Shown here piece by piece: positions 63,701 through 64,000 of a stretch of DNA of 64,000 nucleotides. The position numbers and the translations under genes were made by a program. The notes beneath the pieces are model-generated. The model was not told the origin of the DNA. It saw nothing but the letters and a program-made list of their open reading frames with translations, and ran no database searches. Origin of the DNA: Ensifer sesbaniae. GTDB taxonomy: Bacteria; Pseudomonadota; Alphaproteobacteria; Rhizobiales; Rhizobiaceae. Location of the stretch: assembly GCF_013283665.1 (NCBI RefSeq), contig NZ_JABEKU010000002.1, positions 62,001 to 126,000 on the forward strand, given 5' to 3'. Positions within the stretch are counted from its first letter, which is position 1. Each line of letters starts with the position of its first letter.

Positions 63701-64000
63701 GGTCGATGAAAACGGAAAGCGCGACTTCCGCATCATCGAGATCTCCGATGACGGCTTCTCGCTGAAGCTCGAAGGCGCGCTGCTCGCCACACAGGACGAT
63801 GCGGTGAAGAGCTTCTATGTGCAGGGTGTGCATGGCGGCCTGACGCTCGTCCACGGCGGCGGCAACATGTACGTCGAGAGCGCCGGCAAGATGAACATTG
63901 CCAGCGCCGGCGGTGGATCTATCGTCGTAACCCGCCTCGATGGGCGCGCCTGGTCGGAAGATCGGTACCAGGTTGGCCAGGTCATCCAGCTGGACGGCGA
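42702..64000 (+). CDS. Giant LEPR-XLL repetitive surface/secreted protein, 3' end outside the window
   Basis: A single frame runs 21,299 nt without reaching a stop: at least 7,099 residues, roughly 0.7 MDa. There is no classical signal peptide at the start. The N-terminal segment carries LETLEPRYLLSAD (LEPR-XLL motif at residues 65-74), a mark of very large repetitive surface proteins. Then come an RTX-like segment (FQGGDGDDKLSLTG, DTGAGDDTFVHNG), a long array of GVGxAVAxNxxDNxTxAxI-type repeats (to about 53.85 kb), HG-turn modules, further GVG repeats, beta-rich regions with scattered RTX-like GGxGxDxF motifs (58.7-60.6 kb), Calx-beta-like segments (60.7-61.9 kb) and a repeated TRTDGxxW module up to the edge. 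It is Gly/Ala/Thr/Ser/Asp-rich and almost free of Cys. Probably an adhesin or biofilm matrix protein exported by type I secretion; exporter genes are not visible. Start 42702 has GGGAGGG; ATG 42795 is possible. Confidence 0.9.
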   Translation, partial: MPLSSMLDSRNSRHLRQKSAAQDGPPPQETAMVERLFRWFGGRKARGFTPRSETTHLSGLALETLEPRYLLSADIMPFAVDMVGDGGADYSLRYDNLIQTVQVYDNRSSLLVAQRNAAEIDYIRVTGTAANDTLTIDFGTDFLQALDIDFQGGDGDDKLSLTGGLFDLVEFAADGAKSGVFTAVDGQISHRIGIGGVSAVTDATTAQERIFADVTGEGQTLRLSDAGTPGDGFSTLDSINDGALVSYTFASPNLKLTIDTGAGDDTFVHNGFDNAISGKVLLSGGAGSDAVIGPPEDTDWNITGLNSGNVSGVSFVEVENLRGSADNEDTFFVSAGGGLAGVMDGGAGGFDSLVLDGGVFHSVTYVATGPASGTITRDGQVLRYDGLEPITDKNTVVADRIIATSDFDDEARLKDNGDGTLTLESLSLIPTFEEVTFAKPTNSLTIKLGADLGIPLLSKDVLTVTGVNLGAASLTVFGESAADTAGDDGKDEVLIEGANTFGALAIHAEKITVSGNVSATTVTLVALAEDDGKITGGAYFATPEAIIDLSGATITASGAVQISATADATVSASTAEVGPLEGVIVTVLPEARIKFDNSTLTAASLSAGSSVSVSLTAADEGDASENDTTKDAAVSVTVVLSDSITEVLGGSALNVSGAVSLTADTNLALTTTADGGSGSKGASVAVSEVNATTRAYMSGNSALNANSGNLPDSVAFSATLTSNVSTTAISSAGGSNQGDGSNESEKRLADPNQDSNTSDKATTSGGDITFAGAVAVSDYRTTTEAYVDSSTLVSATTLGLTATSTESVTASADGSATGSAGTGVGVAVALGIADVTTRAYIAGTSDLTASSVNLNATLNAGDSFVVTAEAGAGGAETNVAGALAVSIIMTDVEAVIEAGASVDLNGADLSLTASSTTHAETAATPNGDDLGEAGETGVGGSVALAVIDNNTSALVENGATVTAADDVTLSATGSHESETTAEAGGTGGSTGIGGAVAIDVIDNTTRASLGTDEVELDITGDFSATATHHGLSTATADGTAIGSTAVGAAIALAFVDNRAISTTNRNLRADGSVSLSALGDGSSKAEAKASAKGADKNDESADGNTKADQQKQKQVAFANSKSGDADSTSQTANTGGGSGGDVGVAAALAINVSDSEALASIGNGRTITAGDGAGTGGVSLQAKNNTDASAVADGSATLESETSGTAVGAAVAINVADMSNRAIIGTGAIVNADGSVTLSATMKNVGGDQKNVFEAHSTSGASGGDTGVAGSFALNVSDATAEAAIRPSASITLSSDDATLTASNTSESSAVAEADAESASTGVGASFAINAADNTASAKVENSAVLTGLDDLTLSATGSHKTTTTAESGAAAEDGTGVGGAIAITVADNVTEAKLGTGGLIDLDGAFSATATHHGDSTTSALGDALAGDTAVGAAIALAFVDDSATATTARNITADGNVSFAAHGDGASKAEATASAAGADKDKENTSGNTTADDQKNKQKQLANEKSGKTNTGDKSATSQGGTGGGQVSVAAALAINVSSSLAVASIGDGVTIIAGQGVGTGALLLQSSNNMNASATGDGKATTTSSGTGVGVAVAINVATMRNEASVGAGAHITADGLTASATMKTVGGNAEHNFGAKSTSGASGGDTGVAGSFALSVATTNTLGTIGLDHGGGGTTSVALTGGNVSLQATNTTKSTTEATAHGAGSGSGSTGVGASIALGISLNTTFAGIENGETVSGNTGNFQVLSTSNDTVTTTAKAGAAGNTAVGGAIAVAYVDNDTDAHIGTGAGGAITLTGNLAAQTTHASTIHTLGDGEAAGSNVGVGVSLALNIAEVTNDAFVGRNFSGANNVSVTATSTFDTKAESKASAKGNDTSKANSDQETSNQTSMAQNQSGGSKAPTQSGSSSLGTADSKSTNETGKSTQGGTSVAATIAVNFLDADNTATIASNVVIGSSGAMKIEATMTTDARALGTATATNTSANTGVAAAVGLNIALLDNTAQVNSGADLTAGSIKVRAVTADGERNTFQARALAGAVSKNTAVGGSVAINYLDVNSSAVIGNNADLDANAGGIAINAVSVNEMQSIAGGAALSSGSGSTGVGVAVSINIVNDLNTKADVGTGVDAEATGAIGVTAHAELLPITESLPVIGNLAVTSFAAGVAASNGTAVGGSSSVNVIFMETHAFINDGSDFDGDGGVTVEATDILTMVSGAGGIGLSGGSNAGVGIGLDVNVIIRNTSAWVGGTADLGATAGNILVNADSFDTITSIAATFGLSLSGSGVAASVGVVVLDTSTEAYVETGTALDKSELHAGGNVSVKATGDAKIFALAGGVAFGQGAGIGIAGTVFVHIDDVKAQILGHADVETGGPAGLDVSAISTEDVTTIAAAGGVSTSSAAVAGSVAVTVLTETTIARIGSNTAVTAQSGANDPGVAVYAYGETDLLTVAGSLAVSGGSAAVGAGVNIATLIKTTQASIDSGMDMDADGNVKVEATSNEDIGSFSVAAGGASTAGITVSADVFVFDMTTRAFIGDDPLDGIANAGLTDVRALGSVLVQAIDETELDLIVGGVAVGGSAGVGVAAGVAVVDKVTESFIGENARVTGEGQHSVAARTGRFDISFAGSQSMGDGYDPKTDGQVGKDSLEAGVPVKEGGGGLGQFNDLDQDHSDDGTPTDPGLTQQRIATASVDSGFRGVAVSATTKDDIETAAISVGGGGSVGVAVGAAVNVLNTTTTALIGEGARINQDMSGGGNGAQSVLVAAASDFSHLGVGAGAAFGGSAAAAPAVDVSVVTTKTTATIGDDTLVDANNDVAVIATAKEKVLVVSAGLALSGAVSLAGGVSVVSIDADTFARIGDSTVEAGGDVAVMAKDDSQFTIVSGAVAIGLSGGGAAGSVGVVNVTKDTEATIGANATIDARANGAGIANVLNGNIATSGGDPTGFSTLSGEAHGVIVQAQSSEVVTHIAVAGAGGLYVGIAGAVSVTIIDSDTFAAIGAGAAINQGFANYQLHPAAVGLGQGVYVNAANDVRITSFAGSAAVGFVGIGGGIDFGSIKNDTTASIGANVDVLARNDVAVSADSIQVLKGFAFSGVGGVVGLGASVSVWSIGQDFSDDYKNEKESTSGDATTGSGDNAAADAGEKTDGGVGELTGQMTGFTGDGNARTADSRVRDNMQGASNRLSDPSFFSAADLNAALAPTSEEHGTTATIEAGAEVQAGHDILVVSRQNVKVDLLIGNAAVGLVGAGAAVTVLNVSEQVKAKAGGNLKAGNQIKVEAELDEEIDVTTVAFQGGFVGLGASVIVINDTSRVQARLLDGTVVDGASLLSVSASNTQDLDVTTTGIQAGLLAAGASYVDLNIGDTDDSTIEALATIGSGSQIGQTDTVGAITVHADSTVDAKAKTFALAGGALGLSFNFALIDVETNIEASILGGANIDASGTVTLGALSSHNAKGDVFALSIGLGAVGTSFVTVNVVPTTSALIAGGSTISAGGIVILASHNFSGATATDRGAKAFAEASGGGLFSGQGAVPTARSNAVVTASIGAGGALTITNDIDIKSRLRNYAVANTEANSFGAAAVGATDAEAVANGQSNASMNANIVSVRDIGIDALAINGALAVAEATGGGVLGALTLNSATATASPSSVAATIGNNTSIQSARHIRLKALANTEGDSKVVGVTIGGVFGAGDSDATTNVSPTVSSSIGTGSVINATGDVSVEAIAAPIPGTQPDYAVVDADGVANTITVNNHGLVTGDTVEYDAGAGGAVIPGLNWPDPQDPAVNRQYNVINVVDGGNVDPNKLYFGSTFDAASIDSETEIITFQGAHNFISGDAVRYYAGPDETVNSFGLTESNLYYVLVIDESHIKLVNTHDKAVNPQNYFKNFQPDDIAGNQITISGHGFTNGMAVNYDAPDAKTFVSRQVDVHPTALNPDGSPIDDGTQNNIRFFDDNGNALNHGFSEGEHVVYNVETETGAPGTAIGGLSDGETYRVHVVNSTTIQLKRNDVVTEQVQFVRNGAGDRIIRTDGENWADFGFGTGTLFISGGGANSGTYTVTGVSGSTLILSVVNSVTETTLTKTFDQSIITLTPNKAKTADDIHLLINAKNLPIGGLEDGNTYYVRGISGPGDDTFELWDAPTGGTQMTLTPTGLAGPYANHRIGALAVDISSDATSEQQLRIDLNDAVTSAAGGQFLFGPGRVPLSEIAPQSGDGVSSAYSKGSGGGFVGVNGNDANITSNPNVTATIAATLVTTSGDVSINTSATTNTTAHAVNGTGGFVAVGDADANSYQDVNSVASVGDGTRIVAGKNFTVASSTNVNTGASSHASAGGAVGVASPTTVVWIEYNSASTIGSDAIVVSGELAKLTAYSEAGVSAKSTGSGIGFGGDGDAITHVYIGIADPNPDLDQADTITTLGDRAVLSAKRAVASAKVGRFDVFSGSDGRGAGFYGEGQAESTLTARPKAEVHINADSELTGWEGVDLVTRYDNVKTHAKSYARATGLFGFVDSDAHNDTDVASKIFGAAGALVTAGPRNNSDAVLGHPDYPQEPAASSEHLALYASTVNGSISQTDDADHSKRSLAAGGSDGSSPDDRPQQIDFNSDVLILSGRSPELVVKQLVIGADGQIDVAVEVTVNDSASGGGSSEGEGDTIQSDDIVVNDIVNPGPGDVVFDSDEMIGSGGTWTFRDTLQRVTIRNESDKDIIINNIDVVTDEQPLAWLNPSKTVTLTFNIEREVAPTLIEITDTGGHSDIYINGTIENPIGTTSIVNTDGSVFVTNDRGVVGSDGRASLIRTHVLNIRAEESVGTTGNRVNVDIVDSAGLPQLISFDTGRVSGLTEQIFLGHENRFYTGQLVRYDAISTAIGGLVDGGYYYVIASSDGLSVRLASTLANALAGVAINLSPSGPLTNQHSLISAETFTVDAVQNVNLDLKALLREDLGGGYYVVEIDRISAGDTANVLLQASIEQTGAGASGGVLVKAPSQAAGLTHYNFFRPDSGSPEPLSRGVFATGNTAIASTYDFRGIDPATGSRTLPGLQAGSVTTGGDIIVAAANPAPIATTINVLGITEIAGNGDIDVVTNGYIALSEKTGDMRVERIKSTASDVLLYSPRRILDARGLTEGDVEADVAGRNITMAAGVGLFNPNHAQVAAQVLNPTLLDINSPLGGIGLPTDFLEINVDIRNGVGGLGVLRAFDTTADNTLGIFLDEVAGDLLVHTVHTTRDISLRTVAGSILDARNNGAGDDFADLIGQSIDLDANGGGSIGAFNNDLEIDSSRGSSNDDVALEADNNIYLAEAPVNPGESAGNLRLVLAHTYDGDIRITVRETGVQGENLDLLHSGSARFSEDGATFPTFQADAERLIPHGQIFAEKSNVQLRVGDNVTLDSNSEILAAKRIDIYGDVTAFDETISLLANADIGFGSVMLLRGRIIANAAVTPGNKSNGTPVGTAAAKTSAPHATNLTWIFGNTDVDTIQFGDPSGAGGTNSQGSPGYIFLGSKTRAYGSQTLNPAVADGEDRFTVYYLQDTATETSPNMTTVAEHTLTLDGVSGSDLYQVYTLGSNNPGRGTAGTDFNRNYVINVLDTGRSNDGVDALNIYGYNSAFNGKDGDGNKPIDDIFLLRGANYLPHETADRPAYVAMVYGQPSTYADTIEDNEPSNESARINYDTALNGRVTIEGLGGNDNFYSDDTTAIVSLQGGAGDDSFQIGQIFGNKRTDDPENGATPFFGGGLLAQDVFPDMLATTRGWLSPGISAPLVAQGGTGNDEFRVYSNQAELRLEGDDNNDLFIVRAFAIAAVANQDWNGDGTIDQDDLPAVTLDTNGDGVINFADADSTPDDYTDDVIVRDDQGVAMPIIGLGFSVARAPDIRAGGGEDEVQYNVNAPVSVDGGTGFDKLVILGTEFADDFAITERGIFGAGLNVRYTTIEVVEVDGLEGDDEFFVQSTAFGVAYRVIGGLGSDTINVTGDVTEDIVTRELEGASGAVDHLVTSGDALYDGVLVDGFDYNVASEDEGIIRIDETGGFTAVREGGPVNVDSYTVKLAVAPLAGQVIYVTVSAARSPQEEEDGTLLNPAPLPNGLGDTIWLSTVNPGGIVTDSDFQHVITVNGVLQIINDRAVVLRFDSSNWMNAQTVYVYAPDDPRAEGDRVVVIQHSVISDLSGVDTNVIDIDAEYPDGDPFDAADVRNVEVLLRDNDTPGIYVTEVAAGTNIEDGQSLVIEGSPATQLTDEILVQLQTAPEAGDIIVVKLFLNEASDEDIQIFDVDDPTNTFNSVGDRMYKHADGYWRLTFDHTNWDDPVRIGVEARDDIPREDPHTAVIYFQRDDVLTTDADHDYVFPNLRSGPGYVDIEVIDNDTAGAVVLQSGGTTVLNADGSDTDDYTIRLTKEPGTTVQVAIVTDGLADVVSVNGVAVTPGSGYTVIGGLRPTQIFDGNLVFSNDGLNGKITRGTGADLGSFVDEGFFVGQQIRIGNAGGNTGDYYITAIDTVDGKFIKVDRTFGTGGQLTDVILSDLASEGAFTGDIQFHTVLENGTLTYRMTIAGLADDADGWLAYGFLEGQWIRVFDAADNVIGNFKIAIIRGENDTKDATIQITSENAALLPAGSTLSGVKVLRTAAVATFNPGNYSVQQTVVLQADENYEVPVTREGVKVFPVSGHYLSKLRGPLAVEGGPTGADRSLENGLKLPGEADDFLIAIGAQPPESQQIDVLNIFNDTSKEDVDGLMTQTTLTGFNMADDLSLGLGVTGDPTFGESGFFPGGISFGKISVGADGQFGTNATKSTIEVVNLMLGEGNDGLVIQGTLDPAPSVQVTNTFTVTPNGSNGGTIVRTGFDWKAMGFLVGQTVQIAGQAGTWTVVAINDALIDPLHPEEGADPNDNSILVLSGSSLAGVASGSLTITAIDKDVITVNKSVDVAQTIAGGIIVRTDGGAWTGFAVGDFISINEDFAKGEYQIVSISGSTMRVVGGQLPLVSDAPRTINRINPVTNAILQTVVTDVSIDPTYTGGIVTRQDGIKWADEGYLAGHLITMVDENGKRDFRIIEISDDGFSLKLEGALLATQDDAVKSFYVQGVHGGLTLVHGGGNMYVESAGKMNIASAGGGSIVVTRLDGRAWSEDRYQVGQVIQLDG
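44200..53850 (+). repeat. Array of GVG-type ~45-60-residue protein repeats inside the giant gene
   Basis: Coding repeats recur with the pattern S-T-G-V-G-(G/A)-(A/S)-(V/I)-A-(I/L)-x-(V/I)-x-D-N-x-T-x-A-x-(I/L)-G-x-(G/A)-x-(V/I)-x-(A/L), for example TGVGGSVALAVIDNNTSALV, TGIGGAVAIDVIDNTTRASL and TGVGASFAINAADNTASAKV. Several dozen copies fill about 9.6 kb. The alternation of short hydrophobic strands and Gly/Asn turns suggests a beta-solenoid. Copies diverge at the protein level, so they are ancient. Confidence 0.75.
45606..48490 (+). repeat. Three tandem ~385-residue super-repeats
   Basis: Inside the GVG array, a longer unit recurs with period 1,155 bp, then 1,179-1,185 bp. Anchors: LSATGSH at 45606 and 46761 (VLSTSND at 47946), and SATATHHG-type at 45771 and 46926 (AAQTTHAS at 48105). 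Each unit contains, in order, AVGAAIALAFVD-like, SKAEAKASAKGADK-like, a charged N/Q/S/K-rich linker and a further GVG repeat. Copies 1 and 2 are clearly closest; copy 3 has diverged more. Confidence 0.75.
53895..57340 (+). repeat. HG-turn protein modules in the giant gene
   Basis: At least six copies of a module H-G-(L/F)-x-x-G-x-x-V-x-Y ... I-G-G-L-x-D-G-x-x-Y-Y-V ... I-x-L: NNHGLVTGDTVEYDAG, GAHNFISGDAVRYYAGP, SGHGFTNGMAVNYDAPD, LNHGFSEGEHVVYNVET with IGGLSDGETYRV, LPIGGLEDGNTYYVRG (partial) and ENRFYTGQLVRYDAIS with IGGLVDGGYYYV. Five lie between 53.9 and 55.1 kb and one near 57.2 kb. Probable small beta-sandwich or barrel-like units. Confidence 0.65.
60036..60134 (+). other. Dockerin-like EF-hand pair in the giant protein
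   Basis: Two calcium-loop motifs in close order: DWNGDGTIDQDD (from 60036) and DTNGDGVINFADAD (from 60090). D-x-N-x-D-G-x-(I/V)-x-x-x-D is the dockerin/EF-hand loop; the spacing of about 18 residues is compatible with one dockerin-type unit. Calcium binding is inferred from the motif. Confidence 0.65.
61915..64000 (+). repeat. TRTDGxxW module array at the right end of the giant gene
   Basis: A ~50-70-residue module with I-(V/T)-R-x-D-G-x-x-W-x-x-x-G-(F/Y)-x-V-G-Q-x-I-x-I ... G-x-Y-x-I-x-x-I-x-x-x-x-L-x-L. Copies: about 61.92 kb (GKITRGTGADLGSF, EGFFVGQQIRIGN), 62.22 kb (YGFLEGQWIRVFD), 63.08 kb (GTIVRTGFDWKAMGFLVGQT), 63.38 kb (GGIIVRTDGGAWTGFAVGDF), 63.63 kb (GGIVTRQDGIKWADEGYLAG) and 63.91 kb (VVTRLDGRAWSEDRYQVGQV, cut by the edge). 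An isolated seventh is near 54.74 kb (RIIRTDGENWADFGFGTG). The array probably continues beyond the window. Confidence 0.7.

Overview
The window reads as Rhizobiaceae DNA, most likely Sinorhizobium/Ensifer. The reasons are GC-rich codon use, a rhizobial-type flagellin, a RIME-like double-palindrome intergenic repeat, a second palindromic intergenic repeat present twice, a DUF736 gene remnant, and several ABC-importer catabolic operons in a row. The operon style and the decayed mobile DNA would suit a megaplasmid/chromid or an accessory chromosomal region (inference). No rRNA, tRNA or CRISPR array was recognised.

Region by region. 1-4.8 kb: 5' end of a DUF983 gene, a MocR-type regulator, a divergent large orphan flagellin and an exported pentapeptide-repeat protein. 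5.1-6.7 kb: a graveyard holding a frameshifted IS110-family transposase, five 23-bp tandem repeats that look like the end of an IS21-type element, a truncated hipA, and an apparently intact hipB antitoxin with three operator palindromes. 6.9-9.1 kb: nucleoside deoxyribosyltransferase, thioesterase and a LysR regulator. 9.2-17.8 kb: a polar amino-acid ABC importer followed without a break by a dimethylformamidase-like protein, a class III aminotransferase, a beta-keto acid cleavage enzyme (BKACE), a GNAT and an acetylpolyamine-amidohydrolase-like deacetylase. 17.9 kb: an orphan cytochrome c. 19.2-27.4 kb: a peptide/nickel-type ABC importer whose operon has two amidohydrolases between permeases and ATPases. 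27.7-33.3 kb: YceH, a LysR regulator, a 4-oxalomesaconate tautomerase-like protein and a taurine/nitrate-type ABC importer. 33.4-36.5 kb: hydantoin/allantoin racemase, GntR regulator and ureidoglycine aminohydrolase, among intergenic repeats. 36.6-42.2 kb: an SbmA/YddA-type ABC protein with a ruined P-loop, a methyltransferase, a DUF736 gene whose two halves lie on opposite strands, and an S41 peptidase.

From 42,702 to the window edge a single reading frame runs on the + strand without reaching a stop. It gives more than 7,099 codons of a LEPR-XLL giant repetitive surface/secreted protein, with a long GVG-type repeat array, three tandem ~385-residue super-repeats, HG-turn modules, a dockerin-like EF-hand pair and a C-terminal module seen at least seven times.

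How it fits together: most intact genes import and break down nitrogenous organic compounds such as amides, amino acids, purine-derived hydantoins and pyrimidine-like amines. An ATTGTC-N-ACAA box occurs in front of the amidohydrolase operon and also between the racemase and its GntR gene, so these two loci may share a regulator. The giant protein is a separate, probably cell-surface or biofilm, function.
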